Assembly: GCA_030248225.1 (NCBI GenBank)
Contig: JASANE010027873.1
Location: forward strand, 1-64,000
Reading direction: 5' to 3'
Source of the DNA: Trileptium ribeirensis
Taxonomy: Eukaryota > Nematoda > Enoplea > Enoplida > Thoracostomopsidae
DNA length: 64,000 bases
In this document: one piece after another, positions 33,576-45,650 of the stretch
Layout of the letters: each line of letters begins with the position of its first letter
Numbering within the stretch: position 1 is the first letter of the stretch
Made by a program: the position numbers and the translations under genes
Notes under the pieces: model-generated
Databases searched by the model: none
What the model saw: the letters and a program-made list of their open reading frames with translations, nothing else
Told to the model about the DNA's origin: nothing

Positions 33576-33741
33576 CTGAAATATGATTGTAACGCCATAA
33601 TGTTTAAAAAGTTCACATAATTTTATCTTTTGGACGCTCAATTTTTATTTGTTTTTGCAGTATTCACATTAAGATGCTCATGTCAATTCTACACATTAAG
33701 TATCAAGCGCCGCCTTTATTGTAATTTAATTACACACAAAA

Positions 33742-33844
33742 TTTTAAATCGAGACCCTCAATTTGTTTCTCTTGCCTAGTCTAAGTGATAACTAATCTTA
33801 GTTCCCGGTGTCTGTTCACTTTTATGATAGATCTGCGCCCCTGA
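33742..33844 (-). mobile_element. 103 bp insertion flanked by 14 bp direct repeats
   Basis: AATTACACACAAAA occurs at 33728-33741 and, without change, at 33845-33858. The 103 bp between starts, on the minus strand, with TCAGGGGCGCAGATCTATC and ends TTTAAAA. A 14 bp duplication fits retroposition by a LINE endonuclease (SINE-like), although the CAGGGGCGC start recalls hAT ends. Confidence 0.6.
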
Positions 33845-34639
33845 AATTACACACAAAAGGTAGATATCACACTTAATTTAGATCCTTTATTTTAGAAAAA
33901 ATCATAGATTCACTGTATTTTGCTCCAAAAAACTTGTTAAATGTGTGTTACGAAAAATTAAAATATGAATTGGAAAGTAAACATTGCTACCTCATCACAC
34001 AGAATAGATATAGGTACTAACCTACGGTTTCTAAATGGTACAAAACTGCCTGCAATCTAATCTCCGCATTAGGATTTTAAACAGGTTTTTCACTGCTATA
34101 TACAAAAAACCCTGAAAATCACGTCATTATGCGAGCAGGCCATTAGAATATTCACAAGCTCATTTGTCTTATTTATACGTCGTTCACATAGATCTGCATG
34201 CACAAAAAGCACACCGTAAGCTATTGCAAAGACGATATATTTTCGTTATATTATTGCAGAGTGTAATGATTTTCTATTTTTGGTTCCAGCAATAGCGTTG
34301 CGCATAAATATTGATGTTGCAATAACGTTTGCTTTTGGTGCACCCAACAAAGGAACTCTATTGTTGTTGCAACATCAATAACTTGCTCAATGCTTTATAA
34401 TATAAATAGAAAACTAGAAATCTTAACTACAATAGACGAAAAATAGTTTTCCAACTGTAAAATCCTTCTGTATCAACAGAAAGTTTTTGTACCGATCGTT
34501 TATTAGCGGATATAGCAAGACAACATCGAATGAGCAAACTCGATTGATGGATATTTTGCAGAAATTGGAAGAAATGGTATTAAATTTAAAAAATATTGTT
34601 GATTTGTAATAGATCAGTAGTTAAAAGATTAGAGAACAA

Positions 34640-37116
34640 CAAACACTTCAAATGCTGCACGCGTACTGCAACATCCAAAATCCCGCTGTGGAAGTGTTGT
34701 TTAAAATAAATGTGCTCATTGCGGTGTTTGTGCAATTTTTGGGATAGGCAATTTGTTGCGGAGCTAAACACATTCCAAATGCTGCACGAACATCCAAAAC
34801 TCCGCTGTGGACGTGTTGTTTAAAATAAATGTGTTCATTGCGGTGTTTGTGCAATTTTTGGGATAGGCGATTTGTTGCGGAGCTAAACACATTCCAAATG
34901 CTGCACGCGTACTGCTACATCCAAAACTCCGCTGTGGACGTGTTGTTTAAAATAAATGTGTTCATTGCGGTGTTTGTGCAATTTTGGGATAGGCGATTTG
35001 TTGCAGAGCTAAACACATTCCAAATGCTGTACGCGTACTGCTACATCTAAAACTCCGCTGTGGACGTGTTGTTTAAAATAAATGTGTTCATTGCGGTGTT
35101 TGTGCAATTTTTTGGATAGGCGATTTGTTGCGGAGCTAAACACATTCCAAATGCTGCACGCGTACTGCTACATCTAAAATCCCGCTGTGGACGTGTTGTT
35201 TAAAATAAATGTGCTCATTGTGGTGTTTGTGCAATTTTGGGATAGGCGATTTGTTGCAGAGTTGAACACATTCCAAACGCTGCACGCGTACTGCTACATC
35301 CAAAACTCCGCTGTGGACGTGTTGTTTAAAATAAATGTGTTCATTGCGGTGTTTGTGCAATTTTTGGGACAGGCGATTTGTTGCGGACCTAGACACATTC
35401 CAAATGCTGCACGCGTACTGCTACATCCTAAACTCCGCTGTGGACGTGTTGTTTAAAATAAATGTGTTCATTGCGGTGTTTGTGCAATTTTTGGGATAGG
35501 CGATTTGTTGCGGAGCTAAACACATTCCAAATTCTGCACGCGTACTGCTACATCCAAAACTCCGCTGTGGACGTGTTGTTTAAAATAAATGTGTTCATTG
35601 CGGTGTTTGTGCAATTTTGGGATAGGCGATTTGTTGCAGAGCTAAACACATTCCAAATGCTGTACGCGTACTGCTACATCTAAAACTCCGCTGTGGACGT
35701 GTTGTTTAAAATAAATGTGTTCATTGCGGTGTTTGTGCAATTTTTTGGATAGGCGATTTGTTGCGGAGCTAAACACATTCCAAATGCTGCACGCGTACTG
35801 CTACATCTAAAATCCCGCTGTGGACGTGTTGTTTAAAATAAATGTGCTCATTGTGGTGTTTGTGCAATTTTGGGATAGGCGATTTGTTGCAGAGTTGAAC
35901 ACATTCCAAACGCTGCACGCGTACTGCTACATCCAAAACTCCGCTGTGGACGTGTTGTTTAAAATAAATGTGTTCAATACGGTGTTTGTGCAATTTTTGG
36001 GACAGGCGATTTGTTGCGGACCTAGACACATTCCAAATGCTGCACGCGTACTGCTACATCCTAAACTCCGCTGTGGAAGTGTTGTTTAAAATAAATGTGT
36101 TCATTGCGGTGTTTGTGCAATTTTTGGGATGGGCGATTTGTTGCGGAGCTAAACACATTCCAAATGCTGCACGTGTACTGCTACATCTAAAACTCCGCTG
36201 TGGACGTGTTGTTTAAAATAAATGTGTTCATTGCGGTGTTTGTGCAACTTTTGGGATAGGCGATTTGTTGAGGAGCTAAACACATTCCAAATGCTGCACG
36301 CGTACTGCTACATCCAAAACTCCGCTGTGGACGCGTTGTTTAAAATAAATGTGTTCATTGCGGTGTTTGTGCAATTGTTGGGATAGGCGATTTGTTGCGG
36401 AGCTAAACACATTCCAAATGCTGCACGCGTACTGCTACATCCAAAACACCGCTGAAAACGTGTTGTTTAAAATAAATGTGTTCATTGCGGTGTTTGTGCA
36501 ATTTTGGGATAGGCGATTTGTTGCAGAGCTAAACACATTCTAAATGCTGCACGCGTACTGCTACATCTAAAATCCCGCTGTGGACGTGTTGTTTAAAATA
36601 AATGTGCTCATTGCGGTGTTTGTGCAATTTTCGGATAGGCGATTTGTTGCGGACCTAAACACATTCCAAATGCTGCACGCGTACTGCTACATCCAAAACT
36701 CCGCTGTGGACGTGTTGTTTAAAATAAATGTGTTCATTGCGGTGTTTGAGCAATTTTTGGGATAGGCGATTTGTTACGGAGCTAAACACATTTCAAATGC
36801 TGCACGCGTACTGCTACATCTAAAATACCGCTGTGGATGTGTTATTTAAAATAAATGTGTTCATTGCGGTGTTTTGCAATTTTGGGATAGCCGATTTGTT
36901 TCGGAGCTGAAACACATTCCAAATGCTGCACGCGCACTGCTACATCTAAAATCCCGCTGTGGACGTGTTGTTTAAAATAAATGTGTTTATTGCGGTGTTT
37001 GTGCAATTTTGGGATAGCCGATTTGTTGCGGAGCTGAAACACATTCCAAATGCTGCACGCGTACTGCAACTTCCAAAACCGTGCTGTGGACGCGTTGTTC
37101 AAAATAAAGTTGTTCA
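34640..37116. repeat. Satellite 4: about 126 bp unit with 633 bp higher-order repeat
   Basis: The monomer runs CTGCACGCGTACTGCTACAT to CACATTCCAAATG, 125-127 bp, about 20 copies. Blocks at 34829-35461 and 35462-36094 repeat at 633 bp (five monomers) and share the same variant sites, so a pentamer has been duplicated as a unit. Short open stretches on both strands are a product of the periodicity. Confidence 0.95.
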
Positions 37117-37476
37117 TTTCGGTATTTACACAGCAATTCAAGCAGTAATTTCTCAATCATTTTCTGAATAGAACTGAGCTAACAAATCAAATTCGAGAAT
37201 TTCACAGCGATTATATAATGTCTGGATGCTAGAACCTCAGTGTTTAAAGACACACAGTGGTTGCGGCAAACCTCTCAACTTTTGAACCCTTATATCAAAA
37301 GCCAGCTATATGATTTCCAATTGCGTAATTTTATCATCTATAATCGTGCCCTTTATATATAAGTTGGAGTCAAAAATGCTCAACTGTTCTAGATCTCTTA
37401 TCCTAATCAAAAATTTCTGCAATCTCGGGAAACAAAAATTATTGGATATATTTATAAAACGTCTCCAGCGACTTAC

Positions 37477-37785
37477 TGGGCAGTCCTTTATCGCACATGT
37501 CGCACCTTGATTGTCTTCTTCATTTAGGGGAATTCGATGCTCGGGTACGAACTCGAAATTTATATCATCAGCAAATCCATTTACAGTTGTTGCCCACGCT
37601 TTTGAGCATTTGATTTCGGGTTCTTCAATTGCCAGCGACATAAAGACATAGTTTCCACACACAGCAATTAATGACCATTGTATTAGTATAGCGAAACCAA
37701 TTTGATATTTTCCGAATGCACCAGCGTCATCAAGTACGCGCTCGTACTCAGTATATTGCATCGTATTGTCGGAGTTACGCCGCAT
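37477..37785 (-). CDS. SLC22 transporter exon 1 (N-terminus, helix 1, extracellular loop)
   Basis: The ATG at 37785 (context CCAATG) opens 103 codons, ending in phase 0 at CCA|GTAAGT. YERVLDDAGAFGKYQ (14-28) is the typical SLC22 N-terminal cytoplasmic segment, and residues 29-53 form membrane helix 1. The extracellular loop follows with cysteines at 60, 97 and 102. A second ATG eight codons downstream is possible, but the first gives the usual spacing before the Y-E-R motif. The open frame beyond 37477 is intronic read-through. No convincing TATA box was fixed upstream. Confidence 0.9.
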
Positions 37786-38645
37786 TGGTATTCCAAAAGT
37801 TTCTATGTTTGTTTTGCTCGTTAATTACGGGTGGGTGTGGATTTAGGAACTTTTTAATCCTGATAATTCATGTCCTAATCATATAACACGTTGTTTAATC
37901 GAGCCGTTGTATATGTCGGTTCTAAATTTATATTTGTTTTAAAATATAAAACAGTATAGGGGCATCACATAAAGGCCACCTAACGCATCGTTAGCTTTTG
38001 CTGTATTTTTTATAAATTCCCTACCGTCTTTTTTGTTTATTTAAGCCACAATTAAAATTTTCGTTCGTGTTTTATATGAGATTATGCTATGATAAGTGGC
38101 GATGGTCCACCTGGTTTGGGGTTGGGAGGAGTGGACGCGGCGGAGGGAGCGCGGTAGATGTGTCAAATATGGAAGTAGCTTATAGTTTGCTATAATCTGC
38201 TTCAATTTGCGCAAATTTTCTCAGGATTGCAAAATTTTCCTCGCATTTGGCATGCGGTAGAGTTCAGCATATTGCAAGCGGGTCCGATCTTTGGGTGTAT
38301 TAACCCTATAGAACATATGACTCCTATTATGGTGATAAAATTTAGTTTATCAATTTACATTTTAATGCATATCCTTTATAACTGGTAACAGTGAGCATTG
38401 TGAAGTGTTAAGGATAACTGAGTTCTTCGATTTTGTTTGCACGCTTTCATATATATGCCATTCATTCGTTTGGCGAAGATTCTTAACAATCCGAACAACA
38501 GATTTTAAATTGCTCAGCAAATAAATTACAACAATACAAAACCAACTTCAAACTCAAAAAATATCGACTTTTTATGATGCCGCTGCTTTCTCTACAGTCT
38601 GAATCAGCAAATTTATCACCGAGCAGAACCAATGACCAAATTAAA
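37786..38645. other. Region upstream of SLC22 gene
   Basis: It should hold the promoter of the SLC22 gene (minus strand), but no diagnostic element can be fixed by eye. 38098-38160 has a GC-richer, purine-rich stretch. No other gene recognised. Confidence 0.45.
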
Positions 38646-38935
38646 AGATTTCTGAAGCTAGAGGAAGAGAATCTACAAAGCAATTTTATAGATTTCTTAA
38701 AAAAAACTTTATGGTTTTAATATGTTTCAATGCAAAAGTCTAGCTCAAATCAAAGTGTTTCCCGGAATTAGTCTTCGAATCAGTAATACAAGATTTCTGA
38801 AGCTAGAGGAAGAGAATCTACAAAGCAATTTTATAGATTTCTTAAAAAAAACTTTATGGTTTTAATATGTTTCAATGCAAAAGTCTAGCTCAAATCAAAG
38901 TGTTTCCCGGAATTAGTCTTCGAATCAGTAATACA
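38646..38935. repeat. Perfect tandem duplication of 145 bp
   Basis: 38646-38790 and 38791-38935 appear identical base for base, including an eight-A run. It lies 33 bp before satellite 5. Confidence 0.9.
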
Positions 38936-38967
38936 TTGGCATAGAATTGATGTAAATAATCTGCTAC

Positions 38968-41900
38968 AAATATGCTCATACATAGGTCTTCAACTTAAAC
39001 GCTACAAATTGAGCGCACAGTTTTATGCAGCAATAAACTGTAATTATGCTCATACATAAGTCTTCAAATTATTAAACGCTACAAATTGAGCGCACAGTTT
39101 TATGCAGCAATAAACTGTAATTATGCTCATACATAAGTCTTCAAATTATTAAACGCTACAAATTGAGCGCACAGTTTTATGCAGCAATGAACTGTAATTA
39201 TGCTCGTACATAGGTCTTCAAATTATTAAACGCTACAAATTGAGCGCATAGTTTTATGCAGCAATAAACTGTAATTATGTTCATACATAAGTCTTCAAAT
39301 TATTAAACGCTACAAATTGAGCGCACAGTTTTATGCAGCAATAAACTGTAATTATGTTCATACATAAGTCTTCATATTATTAAACGCTACAAATTGAGTG
39401 CACAGTTTTATGCAGCAATAAACTGTATTTTACTTAAGTCTTCATATTATTAAACACTACAAATTGAGCGCATAGTTTTATGCAGCAATAAACTGTAATT
39501 ATGTTCATACATAAGTCTTCATATTATTAAACGCTACAAATTGAGCGCACAGTTTTATGCAGCAATACACTGTAATTATGTTCATACATAAGTCTTCATA
39601 TTATTAAACGCTACAAATTGAGCGCATAGTTTTATGCAGCAATAAACTGTAATTATGCTCGTACATAGGTCTTCAAATTATTAAACGCTACAAATTGAGC
39701 GCACAGTTTTATGCAGCAATACACTGTAATTATGTTCATACATAAGTCTTCATATTATTAAACGCTACAAATTGAGCGCATAGTTTTATGCAGCAATAAA
39801 CTGTAATTATGTTCATACATAAGTCTTCATATTATTAAACGCTACAAATTGAGCGCACAGTTTTATGCAGCAATACACTGTAATTATGTTCATACATAAG
39901 TCTTCATATTATTAAACGCTACAAATTGAGCGCATAGTTTTATGCAGCAATAAACTGTAATTATGCTCGTACATAGGTTTTCAAATTATTAAACGCTACA
40001 AATTGAGCGCACAGTTTTATGCAGCAATAAACTGTAATTATGCTCATACATAGATCTTCAAATTATTAAACGCTACAAATTGAGCGCATAGTTTTATGCA
40101 GCAATAAACTGTAATTATGCTCATACATAAGTCTTCAAATTATTAAACGCTACAAATTGAGCGCACAGTTTTATGCAGCAATAAACTGTAATTATGTTCA
40201 TACATAAGTCTTCATATTATTAAACGCTACAAATTGAGTGCACAGTTTTATGCAGCAATAAACTGTAATTATGTTCATACTTAAGTCTTCATATTATTAA
40301 ACACTACAAATTGAGCGCATAGTTTTATGCAGCAATAAACTGTAATTATGTTCATACATAAGTCTTCATATTATTAAACGCTACAAATTGAGCGCACAGT
40401 TTTATGCAGCAATACACTGTAATTATGTTCATACATAAGTCTTCATATTATTAAACGCTACAAATTGAGCGCATAGTTTTATGCAGCAATAAACTGTAAT
40501 TATGCTCATACATAGGTCTTCAAATTATTAAACGCTACAAATTGAGCGCACAGTTTTATGCAGCAATAAACTGTAATTATGCTCATACATAGATCTTCAA
40601 ATTATTAAACGCTACAAATTGAGCGCATAGTTTTATGCAGCAATAAACTGTAATTATGCTCATACATAAGTCTTCAAATTATTAAACGCTACAAATTGAG
40701 CGCACAGTTTTATGCAGCAATAAACTGTAATTATGTTCATACATAAGTCTTCATATTATTAAACGCTACAAATTGAGTGCACAGTTTTATGCAGCAATAA
40801 ACTGTAATTATGTTCATACTTAAGTCTTCATATTATTAAACACTACAAATTGAGCGCATAGTTTTATGCAGCAATAAACTGTAATTATGCTCATACATAG
40901 GTCTTCAAATTATTAAACGCTACAAATTGAGCGCACAGTTTTATGCAGCAATAAACTGTAATTATGTTCATACATAAGTCTTCATATTATTAAACGCTAC
41001 AAATTGAGCGCACAGTTTTATGCAGCAATACACTGTAATTATGTTCATACATAAGTCTTCATATTATTAAACGCTACAAATTGAGCGCATAGTTTTATGC
41101 AGCAATAAACTGTAATTATGCTCATACATAGGTCTTCAAATTATTAAACGCTACAAATTGAGCGCACAGTTTTATGCAGCAATAAACTGTAATTATGCTC
41201 ATACATAGGTCTTCAAATTATTAAACGCTACAAATTGAGCGCACAGTTTTATGCAGCAATAAACTGTAATGATGTTCATACATAAGTCTTCATATTATTA
41301 AACGCTACAAATTGAGCGCATAGTTTTATGCAGCAATAAACTGTAATTATGCTCATACATAAGTCTTCAAATTATTAAACGCTACAAATTGAGCGCACAG
41401 TTTTATGCAGCAATAAACTGTAATTATGCTCATATATAAGTCTTCAAATTATTAAACGCTACACATTGAGGGCACAGTTTTATGCAGCAATAAACTGTAA
41501 TTATGCTCATACATAAGTCTTCAAATTATTAAACGCTACAAATTGAGCACACAGTTTTATGCAGCAATAAACTGTAATTATGCTCATACATAGGTCTTCA
41601 AATTATTAAACGCTACAAATTGAGCGCATAGTTTTATGCATCAATAAACTGTAATTATGCTCATGCATAAGTCTTCAAATTATTAAACGCTACAAATTGA
41701 GCGCACAGTTTTATGCAGCAATAAACTGTAGTTATGTTCATACATAAGTCTTCATATTATTAAACGCTACAAATTGAGCGCACAGTTTTATGCAACAATA
41801 AACTGTAATGATGTTCATACATAAGTCTTCATATTATTAAACGCTACAAATTGAGCGCATAGTTTTATGCAGCAATAAACTGTAATTATGCTCATACATA

Positions 41901-43013
41901 GGTCTTCAAATTATTAAACGCTACAAATTGAGCGCACAGTTTTATGCAGCAATAAACTGTAATTATGTTCATACATAAGTCTTCATATTATTAAACGCTG
42001 CAAATTGAGCGCACAGTTTTATGCAGCAATAAACTGTAATTATGTTCATACATAAGTCTTCATATTATTAAACGCTACAAAGTGAGCGCATAGTTTTATG
42101 CAGCAATAAACTGTAATTATGCTCATACATAGGTCTTCAAATTATTAAACGCTACAAATTGAGCGCATAGTTTTATGCAGTAATAAACTGTAATTATGTT
42201 GATACATAGGTCTTCAAATTATTAAACGCTAAAAATTGAGCGCATAGTTTTATGCAGCAATAAACTGTAATTATGCTCATACATAGGTCTTCAAATTATT
42301 AAACGCTACAAATTGAGCGCATAGTTTTATGCAGCAATAAACTGTAATTATGCTCATACATAGGTCTTCAAATTATTAAACTCTACAAATTGAGCGCATA
42401 GTTTTATGCAGCAATAAACTGTAATTATGCTCATACATAGGTCTTCAAATTATTAAACGCTACAAATTGAGCGCACAGTTTTATGCAGCAATAAACTGTA
42501 ATTATGCTCATACATAGGTCTTCAAATAATTAAACGCTACAAATTGAACACATAGTTTTATGCAGCAATAAACTGTAATTATGCTCATACATAGGTCTTC
42601 AAATTATTAAACGCTACAAATTGAGCGCATAGTTTTATGCAGTAATAAACTGTAATTATGTTGATACATAGGTCTTCAAATTATTAAACGCTAAAAATTG
42701 AGCGCATAGTTTTATGCAGCAATAAACTGTAATTATGCTCATACATAGGTCTTCAAATTATTAAACGCTACAAATTGAGCGCATAGTTTTATGCAGCAAT
42801 AAACTGTAATTATGCTCATACATAGGTCTTCAAATTATTAAACTCTACAAATTGAGCGCATAGTTTTATGCAGCAATAAACTGTAATTATGCTCATACAT
42901 AGGTCTTCAAATTATTAAACGCTACAAATTGAACCCATTAGCAATAAACTATCATGCTCATACATGGTCTTCAAATATTAATTCGCACATAGTTTTATGC
43001 AGCAATAAATCCA
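38968..43013. repeat. Satellite 5: 77 bp unit, about 52 copies
   Basis: The monomer is TAATTATGCTCATACATAAG to GCAATAAACTG, 77 bp (e.g. 39041 and 39118). Variants CACAG/CATAG and GCTC/GTTC alternate, and 539 bp (seven-unit) blocks recur (e.g. about 40050 and 40589). A 462 bp (six-unit) block recurs near 42197 and 42659. The unit holds a weak inverted repeat (CAGTTT with AAACTG, 11 bp loop). The last copies (42930-43013) are degenerate. Confidence 0.97.
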
Positions 43014-43430
43014 TAATGCTCAAATAAAAACGCCAAACTGTAAGCGTAACAAGCGTACCAGGATGACTGACAACTGAAAATTAACATGGATACTAGATTG
43101 TTTCAGCTACATATCATGTCACAAATGAGCTAGAATATTCATGCTCGAGTAAGGTTAAATTCCAATAGAACTATTACAAGTATGGAAGAAATGCCATAGT
43201 TACGTTCTCAATAATGTTTATTCCGAAGTTTCGTTAGAGCTCTGGTGCTTACAAAAGCTTTAGATATCCCAACGCCTTTGTGTAAGGAGGTGTGGGGAAG
43301 CCGGCAACGGATACCACTTCTACCGAAAGCTGATTTTTAACCAAATAATGTAACCTTTATTCAAAATTGCTTGTTCGTAGGGTAACAATATAGCAATGAA
43401 TTGCTATAGTAATGACTGCTATCATTTTTG
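43014..43430. mobile_element. Flank of satellite 5 homologous to 18508-18880
   Basis: Aligns collinearly, with moderate divergence, to the sequence after the single 77 bp-like unit at 18434-18488. Shared blocks include GGTGCTTA, AACCAAATAA and GGGTAACAATAT. Probably the terminal part of the element that carries the satellite. Confidence 0.6.
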
Positions 43431-45650
43431 GTACATCTCGCGCTAATGAATTATTTGCGCCATACAGGGCTTTAGTTATGAAAATTATATATTAACGTTT
43501 TTATCTCCAAATGTATTGTTTTTGGTATGTAGCTGGAGCTTAACGCCTAGATTCTTTAGAATTATATGTTGTTTTATCAGCATGCCCAACCGGATCCCAG
43601 ACTTTTTTATGGTTTAGCATAACTTTAGGTTCAAGAACTTCTATTATCAAGTTCTCACATTCACGCAGCTGAGATACGGTAATAAATCGGCATGAAATCG
43701 GTAAATGCACCAGCGAAGAAATTGAGAAATGCAGTAATTGAGTGTGGATTGTGAATTATCTAAAACAGGTGCAATGCTGTTGTATTTCTTGTGTTTCTCA
43801 AAAACCAAACATGCTCCCTGTACGATTCAACAACACGCCTATCTTTTTCGAGCTCGCGCGTCTTTATCGGTAAGTAGTGCTCAATTTATTGTAACCGACA
43901 CATTTATATAACGGCACTTTTTCACTTTATAGAAATTTCGAAACAGTATTCTTATCATATCGCCGCGTCTAAGTCTAGGCCAGATATTTTACCTCGTGTG
44001 GATCTTTCCACAGTTTTCCTTGGACGGGACGCCATATGCATGTCACCACGCAATACTGCAGGGTAGGCCGCAGAACAGGACTTGTTTTAGCTCGATGCCA
44101 TCACGACCTCAATCCTCATGCACAGATTGGATTACATAATTTGGGCATTGGAGAAATTTGAGTGAATACTGCGTCTTATCAAAACTGCCAAACTTAGTGT
44201 AGGGTACCCTTGTACTCTGGTAGCTAAATGGTACACGGGTCGTTTAGTCGTGTCGGTTACCCGGATGGCCGGAGTGATTTACTATCCGATGCTGTCATTA
44301 AAACGTGGAGTTGTTATTACAGGAGCTTGCTTGGCGTGGCATTGTTTGGGATGTTGAACAAATTTAAAGTTGTATTGCAGTTGCACGACCACTGGAATGC
44401 ATTGTTTAAAGCACCACGATATTCAGCGTGCCACACAAGCTGCAACGCCATGAGAGTGTTACTTTCAATTATGCGTGATTGCGTGAATAACGCACTAATT
44501 TTATAACAAAACGGCGGTTTAAGATTGCACATAACTAGCTATAATAACTACTAAAAATTTGGGACGTTATTGAATTTAGTAATATATTATACTTTGATTT
44601 CTTCCAAAATGATAGTCTGACACGAAAGTAGTCTTGTTAAAATTATCGAGCCAAAAATTAAACCAATGAAATTGAGCGTAATTTTCCAATAAAGAGTTGA
44701 CTCAATACTTCACGTTAAATGTGAGTTTCTGTACATAAAATCCCATTAATCTAGCTAATAGTAAACTTTTTTCAGGTCAGTATTCCATCTATTCCAAGCT
44801 CGGCGTTGTAGTAAAATATTGATAATTTAAATGTTGGGATCCAAAAATTAAGTAAGCACTTAATTTTTTATTTAAGAAATTTGAAAACACAAATTATACA
44901 TTACGTTTGCTCTATTTCAATAAAATTAAACATGCATAATTCTAAAAATGGGCTAGCTCATATCGTAGTTGCTAGCGTTAGTGTAAAATCGACAGCTGGC
45001 AATATCTTAACATCTAAATCATATTTTAATTTATCTGTTGATATACCTATTTGTGGCTAGCAATGTGTAAGGTCCAACAGTGAGACATAAATAAGTATAC
45101 CAAGCATTGGCGCAAATTCGTCCTTAACTTTAAGGGAGGGGCAGTACAATTTGAGGGCCCAATAGCCATTTTGATAAGCAAGTATAATAGAAGTGAAATT
45201 TTAACTATTTTGCAGAAATATTGAAGGGTCTGGGCAGCCAGCCTCCTTCCCCTCCCCCGGATTAGTGCCAACCACGATAAGGACATATAGCACAACAGCA
45301 CCACGACTTATTTTGCGATGACATAGTCGTAGCACCTTAACCATATTTGCAGTTAGTACTTAGCTTAGTACCAGTGCATACTGTTTAGCTATAATGATTC
45401 TACTCAATACATTGACCGTGGAAGTCGAGGCAATAAAAACAATCTTTCAAAACCTAGGTGAATTAAAGATTAATGTCACCAAAGCGATTAGTTGTGTCGG
45501 TTACCTAAGTCGAGTGATTCCCAAGGTGTAATTTTTTAAACCACAATTGAATGCCGAGTATCATGCGGATGCCGAGTAAATAATGACACCGAAAAATTTC
45601 ATTATCGTACTCTGATTAATCCTAATACACCTGAGCGTGACCAACGCTGA
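43431..45650. other. Unannotated region
   Basis: No gene recognised. An open stretch at 44228-44506 (92 codons, plus) has no domain signature. TAGT(C/T)GTGTCGGTTACC followed by a GAGTGATT block occurs at 44247-44280 and again at 45489-45520, pointing to a worn dispersed repeat. 45130-45265 has a GC-rich patch. Confidence 0.45.

Larger units (their letters stand above)
33576..37476 (-). other. SLC22 intron 1 (3.9 kb), carries satellite 4
   Basis: Strong donor GTAAGT (37476-37471 on the minus strand) and acceptor ATTTCAG. Satellite 4 fills 34640-37116, and a small insertion lies at 33742-33844. 33859-34639 and 37117-37470 show no coding sequence. Confidence 0.88.
19095..37785 (-). other. SLC22-family (MFS) transporter gene, full span of four exons
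   Basis: The coding exons, 37785-37477, 33575-33317, 26758-26456 and 19888-19095, sum to 1665 bp: 554 codons plus a stop, with no internal stop. Intron phases are 0, 1 and 1, and all junctions are GT-AG (donors GTAAGT, GTACCT, GTTCGC; acceptors TTTCAG, TTTTCAG, TTTTTAAG). The predicted protein has the features of the SLC22 organic-ion transporter family: an extracellular loop after the first membrane segment, the motif-A loop, a six-plus-six helix arrangement, E-S-A-R-W-L after helix 6, and L-P-E-T-K-G after helix 12. SLC22 proteins are plasma-membrane uniporters, exchangers or cotransporters of organic cations, anions or carnitine; the substrate here cannot be told from sequence. Length is typical of the family (about 550). 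The introns of 3.9, 6.6 and 6.6 kb are each filled by a different repeat. Confidence 0.9.

Noticed and set aside
37306..37476. Extension of SLC22 exon 1 to the end of its open frame
   Set aside because: The strong GTAAGT donor at 37476 and exact phase match to exon 2 give the expected family sequence; the extension has no family similarity.
38968..43013. CRISPR-like array
   Set aside because: Units are contiguous with no unique spacers, and the genome is eukaryotic.
44228..44506. Possible 92-codon gene
   Set aside because: No recognisable domain, codon pattern or splice context; part of it overlaps a repeated block.
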